A DNA stretch of 64,000 nt from an uncultured Ruminococcus sp. (GTDB lineage: Bacteria; Bacillota; Clostridia; Lachnospirales; Lachnospiraceae), in the NCBI GenBank assembly GCA_900066355.1, contig FMEL01000009.1, positions 84,433 to 148,432 on the forward strand, in the 5' to 3' direction. Positions within the stretch are counted from its first letter, which is position 1. Every line of letters starts with the position of its first letter. Below, piece after piece: positions 16,562 through 27,253 of this stretch. The position numbers and the translations under genes were made by a program. The notes below the pieces were generated by a model. That model ran no database searches and was not told where the DNA came from. It saw nothing but the letters and a program-made list of their open reading frames with translations.

Positions 16562-17746
16562 TTAATGATGGAACAGTCGGATTCCCGTAAACGCCATCGC
16601 CATTCCATATTTATTACAGGTCGCGATTACATCGTCATCTCTCACGGATCCACCCGGCTGTGCAATAAAGTCCACACCACTCTTATGTGCTCTTTCGATA
16701 TTATCACTGAATGGGAAGAACGCATCAGAACCAAGTGTTACACCTTTTAACTGATCCAGCCATGCACGTTTTTCTTCTCTTGTAAATACTTCTGGTTTTT
16801 CAGTAAATCTTCTCTCCCATTCTCCGTCAGCAAGCACATCCATGTATTCCTCGCCAATGTAAACATCGATCGCATTGTCTCTTTCTGCTCTGCTGATGCC
16901 ATTCTTAAATGGAAGGTTCAACACCTTCGGACTCTGACGGAGGAACCAGTTATCAGCTTTCTGTCCCGCAAGTCTGGTACAATGTACACGTGACTGCTGG
17001 CCGGCTCCGACGCCGATTGCCTGGCCGTCTTTTACAAAGCATACGGAGTTGGACTGTGTATATTTCAGAATGATCAGAGAAATTTTAAGATCACGTTTTG
17101 CCTCTTCTGTAAGAGTTTTGTTTTCGGTTACGATGTTTGAGATCAGTTCATCATCGATTGCAAGTTCCTGACGTCCCTGCTCAAAAGTCACACCAAATAC
17201 CTGTTTGTGTTCCAGCGGCGCCGGTACATAGTCAGGGTTGATCTCGATCACATTGTAATTTCCTTTTTTCTTCTGTTTCAGAATTGCCAGTGCTTCTTCT
17301 GTATATCCCGGTGCGATTACACCATCAGAAACTTCTCTCTTGATCAGCATTGCTGTATCCTTATCACAGACATCCGAAAGCGAAATGAAATCACCGAAAG
17401 AGGACATTCTATCCGCACCTCTTGCTCTTGCATATGCACATGCAAGCGGAGAAAACTCTTTCCAGTTCATATCATCTACCCAGTAGATCTTTGCAAGTGT
17501 CTCTGTAAGCGGAAGTCCTACAGAAGCACCAGCCGGAGAAACATGTTTGAAAGAAGTAGCCGCCGGAAGTCCTGTGGCTTTTTTAAGATCACGTACAAGC
17601 TGCCAGCCGTTAAATGCATCAAGAAAATTAATATATCCCGGTTTTCCGGACAAAACTTTGATCGGAAGATCTTTTCCCTCTTCCATGTAGATTCTGGAAG
17701 GTTTCTGATTCGGGTTGCATCCGTATTTTAACTGTAATTCATTCAT
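16562..17746 (-). CDS. AICAR formyltransferase, stand-alone
   Basis: 394 residues homologous to the C-terminal transformylase half of PurH only: it starts NELQLKYGCNPNQKPSRIY and includes TSFKHVSPAGASVGLPL and the C-terminal DAFFPFSDNIERAHKSGVDFIAQPGGSVRDD. It transfers a formyl group from 10-formyl-THF to AICAR, giving FAICAR. The IMP cyclohydrolase half is missing and is supplied by the separate purO gene 16 bases upstream. GGAGG lies 11 bases before the ATG. The transcript is under a ZTP riboswitch, whose ligand derives from the substrate AICAR. Confidence 0.95.
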   Translation of the reverse strand: MNELQLKYGCNPNQKPSRIYMEEGKDLPIKVLSGKPGYINFLDAFNGWQLVRDLKKATGLPAATSFKHVSPAGASVGLPLTETLAKIYWVDDMNWKEFSPLACAYARARGADRMSSFGDFISLSDVCDKDTAMLIKREVSDGVIAPGYTEEALAILKQKKKGNYNVIEINPDYVPAPLEHKQVFGVTFEQGRQELAIDDELISNIVTENKTLTEEAKRDLKISLIILKYTQSNSVCFVKDGQAIGVGAGQQSRVHCTRLAGQKADNWFLRQSPKVLNLPFKNGISRAERDNAIDVYIGEEYMDVLADGEWERRFTEKPEVFTREEKRAWLDQLKGVTLGSDAFFPFSDNIERAHKSGVDFIAQPGGSVRDDDVIATCNKYGMAMAFTGIRLFHH

Positions 17747-17762
17747 CTTCGTCTGTTCCTCC

Positions 17763-18482
17763 TTAGTGGTTTTTGTTTACGATCTTTGTTGTATAAGTAC
17801 CTGTTGCAATATCAATATAACGTACAAACAGAGAAACTTTGTTATCTTCATTCAGGCTGTTCCAGAGCAGTTCTGTAAATGCCTCTATATCATCTGGAAT
17901 ATCAACCAGTTTCGGTTCTCCTTCAAAGCTCGGAAGCGGATTTCCGTCACATTTGTATGTATGAATGAAACGACCTTCGCCGGCAACTGCTTTTTCATAA
18001 GCGTATGTATAACGGAGACAGGAATCCGGATTTCCATTATCACTTTTCAGAATGGACATCGCATAGCTGTAATTTCCATTCTCAATGTGCATCACACCGG
18101 AAATTCGAGGTGTATAATTCGGTCCATCCGGTTCAAATTCACGAGATCTTAAGGACTGCTCAAAAGTAAGCTGTTTGTCCAGCCCTTCATAAATTGTATC
18201 GGTCTGATCACCATTTGTCACGATGGTTTTGTTTCCAAGGACACGCACCGGTGCATAAATGATCAGGCTCGGATCTGTCAGCTTAGAAGGATCAAATGCC
18301 TGTGTACGGATACCCTCTCCTTCTGTGACAAATACACGGTTTCTGCTGTTTTCGCTTCGTCCCATAATAAAATAAGCAGTTACTGCTTTTGTTCCGTCTG
18401 CGGAACGTCCGATGATAATTCCGCGTCCCGGATAAGAATTGCTTTTCAGTTCATTTTCCAGTGAGATTTTTTCCATGATCAT
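17763..18482 (-). CDS. purO: IMP cyclohydrolase, archaeal (PurO) type
   Basis: 239 residues with the PurO-family start NSYPGRGIIIGRSADG and the IMGRSENSRNRVF segment. It closes the ring of FAICAR to give IMP. This fold is unrelated to the cyclohydrolase half of bacterial PurH and is best known from archaea, but also occurs in some Lachnospiraceae. It is the first gene of the two-gene purine unit, with AAGGAG 8 bases upstream. Confidence 0.92.
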   Translation of the reverse strand: MIMEKISLENELKSNSYPGRGIIIGRSADGTKAVTAYFIMGRSENSRNRVFVTEGEGIRTQAFDPSKLTDPSLIIYAPVRVLGNKTIVTNGDQTDTIYEGLDKQLTFEQSLRSREFEPDGPNYTPRISGVMHIENGNYSYAMSILKSDNGNPDSCLRYTYAYEKAVAGEGRFIHTYKCDGNPLPSFEGEPKLVDIPDDIEAFTELLWNSLNEDNKVSLFVRYIDIATGTYTTKIVNKNH

Positions 18483-18505
18483 TCTCCTTTAGTGTAATAA
18501 AGTAA

Positions 18506-18548
18506 ATCGACCGCCTGGTCAGTCTGTCATCAGGCTGCCCAGGCGGTC
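18506..18548 (-). terminator. terminator hairpin of the ZTP riboswitch
   Basis: Minus-strand arms GACCGCCTGG and CCAGGCGGTC. The left arm contains the CCGCCTGGGCA block that the aptamer also needs, so hairpin and ligand-bound aptamer are mutually exclusive. The T run after it is poor (ATTTACTTTATT), so termination may be weak. Confidence 0.7.
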
Positions 18549-18610
18549 GGCACATTCACTTACTGCACTCCCTGTAGTTTATCCTACTTCCGCCAGTCAT
18601 GCAGTCGTTG
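18534..18610 (-). ncRNA. ZTP (pfl) riboswitch aptamer
   Basis: Minus strand in order: a stem around ACTGGCGGAAGTAGGATAAA, a helix GTAG/CTAC, GGGAGTGCAG, a variable linker and the hallmark CCGCCTGGGCA. These are the conserved blocks of the pfl motif, which binds ZTP/ZMP. It leads purO and AICAR formyltransferase, the enzymes that consume the ZMP (AICAR) nucleotide, which matches the known biology of this class. Recognised by motif, not by a model search. Confidence 0.93.
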
Positions 18611-18615
18611 TCTTC

Positions 18616-18644
18616 ATAATATACTAATTTATTCAGTTTAGCAA
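18616..18644 (-). promoter_or_regulatory. promoter of the ZTP riboswitch unit
   Basis: Minus-strand TTGCTA (18639-18644), 17-base spacer, TATTAT (18616-18621), just upstream of the aptamer. purO is therefore transcribed separately from guaB. Confidence 0.7.
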
Positions 18645-18662
18645 GAACAAAAATTGAAACAA

Positions 18663-20135
<1,473 letters not shown>

Positions 20136-20160
20136 TTATGTTGTTTTGATTTTGATTCAA

Positions 20161-20189
20161 AGTGTAACAAAAAAGAACTGAGGTGTCAA
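20161..20189 (-). promoter_or_regulatory. promoter of guaB
   Basis: Minus-strand TTGACA (20184-20189), 17-base spacer, TACACT (20161-20166). The -35 overlaps the stop codon of the upstream DUF6106-like gene. Confidence 0.78.
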
Positions 20190-20689
20190 TCCAAAAAAAC
20201 TTTGCTCGGAGCTGAATTTTTGATAGCTTTTGCCATCTCATCATCCGGCTCAATGATGATCCGGCTGTTCTCTCCACCGGCTTTCATGATGATTGCAAAG
20301 CGTTTGTGTTCCGGATTTCCCGAAGAATAATCCAGTGTTTTCATGCGGCTGTTTCCGTTGTAATAATCCATTTTGTGGGAATTCAGCGGAGCGATCAGAT
20401 CTGCTTCTGATAAATTCACAGACATCACTTTTTTACGTTTGGACTTTGCCATAACCATGTCAATGTCAAATTCCCCGTTCACAAAAAGATACTCATACTC
20501 CAGATCCGTCCGTGGAATCACAAAATAACATGCAACTCCCAGCGCAATTGCCAGAACCAGAAGCAATGGATTGATAAACAGCCCGGATCCTGCCGCAAGA
20601 ACTGTCAGCACGATCAGCCCGTACTTCACTATGGCATCCTTCGCTGTCGATTCTTTCTTCACCAGAAATTCTGAATAAAGGTCACTCAT
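20186..20689 (-). CDS. membrane protein, DUF6106-like
   Basis: 167 residues. The cytoplasmic N-terminus (MSDLYSEFLVKKESTAKDA) leads to two close membrane segments at about 22-60 (IVLTVLAAGSGLFINPLLLVLAIALGVACYFV) and a soluble C-terminal domain with DLEYEYLFVNGEFDIDMVMAKSKRKKV. This layout matches a small family found in Lachnospiraceae that I recall as DUF6106; the function is unknown. It stands between the end of the groE transcript and guaB, with its own ribosome-binding site (AAGGAGAAGATGAT). Confidence 0.75.
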   Translation of the reverse strand: MSDLYSEFLVKKESTAKDAIVKYGLIVLTVLAAGSGLFINPLLLVLAIALGVACYFVIPRTDLEYEYLFVNGEFDIDMVMAKSKRKKVMSVNLSEADLIAPLNSHKMDYYNGNSRMKTLDYSSGNPEHKRFAIIMKAGGENSRIIIEPDDEMAKAIKNSAPSKVFLD

Positions 20690-20728
20690 ATCATCTTCTC
20701 CTTAAAGGTATTTTAAATAATTCTATCA

Positions 20729-20765
20729 CAAAAAGGGATCAGCGTCTATGACGCCAATCCCTTAA
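20729..20765 (-). terminator. terminator of the groE operon
   Basis: Minus-strand arms AAGGGATTGGCGTC and GACGCTGATCCCTT with an ATA loop, followed by TTTTT. It lies about 170 bases after groEL, so repeat copy A is included in the groE mRNA. Confidence 0.82.
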
Positions 20766-20770
20766 TTTTT

Positions 20771-20914
20771 GGTTACTGTTCACTCTGTTCACAGCAACTT
20801 GGTCAAAATCCATTCCAAATCACCTTCGGTGATAGGATTTTGCCCCGTGTGTCTCGGGATTTTGCCATATTCATGGCAAAACACCTCGCGGGATATTACC
20901 TGTACACAGTAACA
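20771..20914 (-). repeat. structured repeat, copy A (groEL 3' UTR)
   Basis: A 27-base palindromic module (20772-20798) precedes a 100-base core (20802-20901) that is 87% identical to copy B at 22611-22710. The core folds into two hairpins: CAAAATCC/GGATTTTG enclosing ATCACC-TTCG-GGTGAT, and TTTTGCCA/TGGCAAAA. The outer ends GTTACTGT and ACAGTAAC also pair. Described as read on the plus strand; the groE transcript runs on the minus strand and so carries the complement. Confidence 0.85.
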
Positions 20915-20929
20915 ATTTTTGTACTTTAT

Positions 20930-22579
<1,650 letters not shown>

Positions 22580-22586
22580 TCATAAC

Positions 22587-22712
22587 TGTTCAGTACCCTC
22601 TCAGTTACGAGTCAAAATGCATTCCAATTCACCTTCGGTGATAGCATTTTGCCTTGTATGTCTCGGGCTTTTGGCAAAAACATGCCAAAACACCTCGCGG
22701 GATACTACCTAC
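22587..22712 (-). repeat. structured repeat, copy B (groES-groEL gap)
   Basis: The core at 22611-22710 has the same length as copy A with 13 differences. Two pairs of differences are compensatory: C-G to G-C in the first hairpin (core positions 9 and 35) and C-G to G-C in the second (64 and 75). The leading 27-base module of copy A is not preserved here. It lies wholly in the groES-groEL intercistronic region. Confidence 0.85.
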
Positions 22713-22725
22713 TGCATACTTACTA

Positions 22726-23013
<288 letters not shown>

Positions 23014-23049
23014 CTATGTCCTCCTTTATTGTTGCCTTTCTTTTTATTA

Positions 23050-23076
23050 CTAGCACTCATTTCACTTGAGTGCTAA
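23050..23076 (-). promoter_or_regulatory. CIRCE operator (HrcA site)
   Basis: CTAGCACTC, 9 bases, GAGTGCTAA: one mismatch from the consensus inverted repeat. It lies between the groE promoter and groES, so HrcA repression of groESL is expected. hrcA itself is not in the window. Confidence 0.97.
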
Positions 23077-23087
23077 CCACTGTCCCT

Positions 23088-23116
23088 ATATTATTGAAAT
23101 TCGTGATTTTGTGCAA
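23088..23116 (-). promoter_or_regulatory. sigma-A type promoter of groESL
   Basis: Minus-strand TTGCAC (23111-23116), 17-base spacer, TAATAT (23088-23093); CIRCE starts about 12 bases downstream. Confidence 0.75.
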
Positions 23117-23209
23117 CTCTTTTTACAGTCATAAATCAGCATATATCTATTTATTATCTTTTATTTTCTCTTATTTTCTCTCGTTTTCTTACTTTATAAT
23201 TTTAAACAA

Positions 23210-23239
23210 AGAAAAACCTTTCCCAAAAAACGGGAAAGG
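23210..23239 (-). terminator. terminator of codY
   Basis: Minus-strand arms CCTTTCCC and GGGAAAGG with a 7-base loop, followed by TTTTTC. Confidence 0.85.
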
Positions 23240-23263
23240 CTTTCACTCTACATATCATTCTGT

Positions 23264-24052
23264 TTATGAAGACTTTTTATTTCTCTGTGCCTTGATTTCT
23301 TCCAGTTCGTCAAAAATCACTTCATTCAATACTTTAATGTACGTACCTTTCATTCCGGAAGAACGGGACTCGATAACTCCGGCACTTTCGAACTTACGAA
23401 GTGCATTGACAATAACTGATCTCGTAATACCCACACGGTCTGCAATCTTGCTTGCAACCAGAATGCCTTCCTCACCATCAAGCTCATCAAAGATATGAAT
23501 GATTGCTTCCAGTTCAGAAAATGACAGAGTATTAAATGCAGATTTAACAACCTGCTGCTTGCGGTCCTCTTCTGCATTTTCTTCATGGACTGCACGCATC
23601 ATTTCCAGACCGACAACGGTCGTACCATATTCACTGACAATGATATCCTCAATATCATACGGTCTGTCGTTTCTGTACATAAATACAGTTCCCAGACGTT
23701 CTCCCGCAATATCGATTGGATTGATGATACCATAGCAGCTGCTGTTTACATGTTCAAAGCCAAGGGTCTGAAGATTTACATTTTCTTTGGTAGATAATAC
23801 GCCCAGGAAACGTTCATTCAACAGGGAATCGATATGTCCGCCTACGTTATCTTCAATCAGTTCAGTGATTTCTTCAACGCCCGGACACAGACTGATTCCA
23901 AGCACTTTACCCTTTTTGCTGAGTACCAGAATGTTAGAGCTTAAAGTTTCCATCAGTACCTGACAGATATCATTAAACACAACCTTACTGGAACTGCTAT
24001 TGTGCAAAAGTTTATTGATTTTTCTGGTTTTATCCAACAACTGAACGCTCAT
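23264..24052 (-). CDS. codY: GTP/branched-chain amino acid sensing repressor CodY
   Basis: 262 residues: an N-terminal GAF domain (start MSVQLLDKTRKINKLLHNS) that binds isoleucine/valine, a linker helix, and a C-terminal winged helix with VASKIADRVGITRSVIVNAL as the recognition region. The protein length and both domains match Bacillus CodY. It represses amino-acid and stationary-phase genes in rich conditions. It lies last after comM-dprA-topA but has its own promoter, with a near-perfect CodY box upstream. Confidence 0.97.
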   Translation of the reverse strand: MSVQLLDKTRKINKLLHNSSSSKVVFNDICQVLMETLSSNILVLSKKGKVLGISLCPGVEEITELIEDNVGGHIDSLLNERFLGVLSTKENVNLQTLGFEHVNSSCYGIINPIDIAGERLGTVFMYRNDRPYDIEDIIVSEYGTTVVGLEMMRAVHEENAEEDRKQQVVKSAFNTLSFSELEAIIHIFDELDGEEGILVASKIADRVGITRSVIVNALRKFESAGVIESRSSGMKGTYIKVLNEVIFDELEEIKAQRNKKSS

Positions 24053-24100
24053 TACGGCCTCCTTCTCATGTTTTCTCGATGTTTCTGTCTTTATGTTCTA

Positions 24101-24129
24101 ATTTTACACGTTTCATAGTGAAAACACAA
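24101..24129 (-). promoter_or_regulatory. promoter of codY
   Basis: Minus-strand TTGTGT (24124-24129), 17-base spacer, TAAAAT (24101-24106), between topA and codY. Confidence 0.65.
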
Positions 24130-24160
24130 GATATTTTTATATTTTTTTCGATTTTGTCCG

Positions 24161-24175
24161 CATTTTCAGAAAATT
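24161..24175. promoter_or_regulatory. CodY box
   Basis: CATTTTCAGAAAATT matches 14 of 15 positions of the CodY consensus AATTTTCWGAAAATT. It lies about 30 bases upstream of the codY -35, which suggests autoregulation. Confidence 0.75.
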
Positions 24176-24182
24176 CATATAT

Positions 24183-26252
24183 TTAGTCTTCTTTAGACTT
24201 TTGCTCCACATAACCGCAAGTTGTCTCACTGCAGACAATCTTATTTCCTTTTTCGACCATATAGCTTCCACACTTCGGACATTTCTTCGCTGATGGCTTC
24301 TGCCATGACATGAAATCACATTCCGGATTGTCGATACAACCGTAATATTTACGTCCTTTCTGAGTCTTTTTCAACACGACATCTTTACCACATTTCGGAC
24401 ATGCCACACCAATCTTTTCATAATATGGCTTGGTGTTCCTGCACTCCGGAAATCCCGGACACGCAAGGAATCTTCCGTGAGGACCATATTTGATGACCAT
24501 GTTGCGCCCGCAGACATCACATACTTCATCACTGACTTCATCCTGGATCTCAACCTTTTCCAGTTCCTTCTCTGCCGCGTCTACATCCCGCTTCAGATCC
24601 GGATAGAAGTTACGGACAACTGTCTTCCACTGCACCGTACCTTCTTCCACGCAGTCAAGCAGTCCTTCCATCATTGCAGTAAACCGAACATCTACAATGC
24701 TTGGGAAAGCCTGTTTCATAATATTGTTGACAACTTCTCCAAGTTCTGTCACGTAGAGATTTTTCTGTTCTTTGGACACATAACGACGGCTGATGATCGT
24801 TGTGATCGTCGGCGCATACGTACTCGGACGTCCGATTCCCTGTTCTTCCAGTGCTTTTACCAGAGATGCCTCTGTATAATGTGCCGGCGGCTGTGTGAAA
24901 TGCTGTTCCGGCTTTAATTCTGTCAGTTCCAGTTTCATGCCTTTTTCGAGGCTCTGGCTTAATACATTACCTTTCTGATTGTCTTCTTCCTGCACATACA
25001 CAGACATAAAACCATCAAATACAATCTTTGAAGCAGCAACCGTAAATGTATATTCTCCTGCTCCGATTTTTACAGATGTTGTCTCATATTTCGCTGCTGA
25101 CATGCGGCTGGCAGTAAAACGTTTCCAGATAAGCTGATACAGGCGGAACTGATCTCTGGACAGAGATTCTTTAATCATTGCCGGAAGTCTGGTAATATCG
25201 GTTGGTCGGATTGCCTCATGCGCATCCTGAATCTTCTGTTCCTTCTTGACAGTCTTACCTGTAGTGGAAACATAGTCATCTCCATACTGCGCTTCAATAT
25301 ACTCTCTTGCTGCCTGATCTGCTTCCTGTGAGATTCGCGTGGAATCGGTACGCAGATAACTGATCAGACCAACAGTACCACTGCCCTTGATGTCCACACC
25401 TTCATACAACTGCTGTGCCAGACGCATAGTTTTCTGAGTGGAAAAGTTTAACGTCTTGGCAGCCTCCTGCTGCAGAGTACTGGTCGTAAACGGAAGCGGT
25501 GCATTCTTGATACGCTCACCCTTTTTAACTTCTGTGATCTCATACTCCGCATTTTCCAGTGCTTTCAGTATCTTATCCATCTCTGCTCTGTTATGGACCG
25601 GAAGCTTCTTATCCGTACCGTAGAATTTAGCCTGCAGAGGTTTCTTCTCTCCCTTTATCTTAAACTCACCGTCAAGGCTCCAGTATTCTTCCGGAATAAA
25701 GGAATTGATTTCCTCTTCTCTGTCACAGATAATGCGCAGTGCAACCGACTGTACACGACCTGCACTTAATCCTCTTTTGACCTTGACCCACAGAAGCGGG
25801 CTAATCGTATAACCTACCATTCGGTCAAGCATTCTTCTTGCCTGCTGTGCATCTACAAGATTCAGATCCAGATCGCGCGGCTGCTTGATTGAAGCCTTCA
25901 CTGCGGTCTTGGTAATTTCGTTGAAAGAAATTCGGCGCATTTTGGCCGGATTTTCTTTCAATGCCTGCATCAGATGCCAGGAAATTGCCTCTCCCTCACG
26001 GTCGGGGTCAGTTGCAAGATAAATTTTATCTGCTTTTTTGGCTGCCTTTCTGAGATTGGCCAGAAGTTCGCCTTTTCCCCTGATCGTAATATATTTTGGT
26101 TCAAAATCATTCTCTACATCAATACCGAACTGGCTTTTCGGAAAATCACGCACATGTCCGTTGGATGCCTGTACATCATAATTACTTCCCAGAAATTTCT
26201 TTATAGTTTTTACTTTCGCAGGTGACTCTACTATCACCAGATATTTCGCCAT
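24183..26252 (-). CDS. topA: DNA topoisomerase I
   Basis: About 689 residues. The Toprim domain begins KYLVIVESPAKVKTI with DPDREGEAISWHL, the active-site tyrosine lies in GLISYLRTDSTR, and the C-terminus carries three four-cysteine zinc ribbons (CDVCGRN onward, CPKCGKD onward, CPKCGSY onward). It relaxes negative supercoils. The start is taken at 26252, where GGAGAG sits 6 bases upstream; a longer frame from 26294 lacks such a site. Gene order dprA-topA-codY resembles Bacillus, without the usual trmFO between. Confidence 0.98.
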   Translation of the reverse strand: MAKYLVIVESPAKVKTIKKFLGSNYDVQASNGHVRDFPKSQFGIDVENDFEPKYITIRGKGELLANLRKAAKKADKIYLATDPDREGEAISWHLMQALKENPAKMRRISFNEITKTAVKASIKQPRDLDLNLVDAQQARRMLDRMVGYTISPLLWVKVKRGLSAGRVQSVALRIICDREEEINSFIPEEYWSLDGEFKIKGEKKPLQAKFYGTDKKLPVHNRAEMDKILKALENAEYEITEVKKGERIKNAPLPFTTSTLQQEAAKTLNFSTQKTMRLAQQLYEGVDIKGSGTVGLISYLRTDSTRISQEADQAAREYIEAQYGDDYVSTTGKTVKKEQKIQDAHEAIRPTDITRLPAMIKESLSRDQFRLYQLIWKRFTASRMSAAKYETTSVKIGAGEYTFTVAASKIVFDGFMSVYVQEEDNQKGNVLSQSLEKGMKLELTELKPEQHFTQPPAHYTEASLVKALEEQGIGRPSTYAPTITTIISRRYVSKEQKNLYVTELGEVVNNIMKQAFPSIVDVRFTAMMEGLLDCVEEGTVQWKTVVRNFYPDLKRDVDAAEKELEKVEIQDEVSDEVCDVCGRNMVIKYGPHGRFLACPGFPECRNTKPYYEKIGVACPKCGKDVVLKKTQKGRKYYGCIDNPECDFMSWQKPSAKKCPKCGSYMVEKGNKIVCSETTCGYVEQKSKED

Positions 26253-26300
26253 GCTATCTCTCCTATTCAAAAACTTCCGGGAAATCACAGTCACTCATTG

Positions 26301-27188
26301 TTATGTAGTCTTTACATAGTAGTGCCTGCCGACTTCAAGTGCCAGTCCTGACAGTGTCAGTTCCAGCATAAGACTGCCGATTTTTTCCGGCGGAAGTCCT
26401 GTTTTCTGAATCAAAAAATCCATAGATTTTGGTCGTAAATCGAGACAACTATACACCAATTTCAAATCGGTTGCAAGTCCTAAGTCATTTTTTGTCTTTA
26501 TTTTAACAGGATTTTCATACTCTATCCCCATCTCACGGAGCAGGATTTCCGGTGTGTATGCAATTCCTGCTCCATCGTAGATCAGTTTATGACATCCCAT
26601 ACTTCTCTCCTCATTGACCGGTCCCGGCACAGCAAAAACTGCCTTCCCCTGATCAAGTGCCCACTGCGCCGTGATCAGTGATCCACTCTTTTCACGCGCT
26701 TCTACGATCAGTACAAGATCAGCCAGACCACTTATAATTCGATTCCGAGCCGGAAAGAAGTAATTTCGGGCCTTCGTTCCCGGTGTCTGTTCACTGATGA
26801 TTCCTCCGCCTGTGCGCAGAATGCGCTGATAAAGTCCTCTGTTGCCTGCCGGATAACAGATATCCGGTCCGTTTCCAAGGACTGCCCATGTTCCCCCTCT
26901 TCCTTCTAGCGCACCTCTATGTGCCTCCGTATCAATTCCGTATGCCATTCCACTTATGACCTGTACTCCCGCTTCGCTTAAGTATTTCGCATACCGAAAT
27001 GCCTGTATGCGCCCATAAGGAGTAGCTGCCCGCGCACCGACAATCGCTGCTGTCGGTTTTTCCGGATCCGGAAAGGTACCTCTGACATATAACTTATCCG
27101 GCATTCCCGTATACTGACACAATTTTTCCGGATATTCTTTATCCTTCGTCCCTACCTCCCTGATCGGTATTTTCCGAGTTTCTTCCAT
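26301..27188 (-). CDS. dprA: DNA-processing protein DprA/Smf
   Basis: 295 residues from an ATG at 27188 with GAGGAG 8 bases upstream. The Rossmann-like core is seen as AIVGARAATPYGRIQAFRYA, SGMAYGIDTEAHRGAL, the WAVLGNGPDICYPAGNRGLY loop and SGSLITAQWALDQG. A short winged-helix tail follows (about 235-295). DprA loads RecA on incoming single strands during transformation. It is directly downstream of comM, another competence-linked gene, although the window has no uptake machinery. Confidence 0.96.
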   Translation of the reverse strand: MEETRKIPIREVGTKDKEYPEKLCQYTGMPDKLYVRGTFPDPEKPTAAIVGARAATPYGRIQAFRYAKYLSEAGVQVISGMAYGIDTEAHRGALEGRGGTWAVLGNGPDICYPAGNRGLYQRILRTGGGIISEQTPGTKARNYFFPARNRIISGLADLVLIVEAREKSGSLITAQWALDQGKAVFAVPGPVNEERSMGCHKLIYDGAGIAYTPEILLREMGIEYENPVKIKTKNDLGLATDLKLVYSCLDLRPKSMDFLIQKTGLPPEKIGSLMLELTLSGLALEVGRHYYVKTT

Positions 27189-27253
27189 ATAAATATCTCC
27201 TCTATACATTATCTCTTTTACCTGATTTTTATTCTGAATGATTTCAATCATTT

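Noticed and set aside
20729..20765. Hairpin considered part of repeat copy A
   Set aside because: It is a perfect terminator for groE with a T run, lies outside the repeat core, and is not found at copy B.
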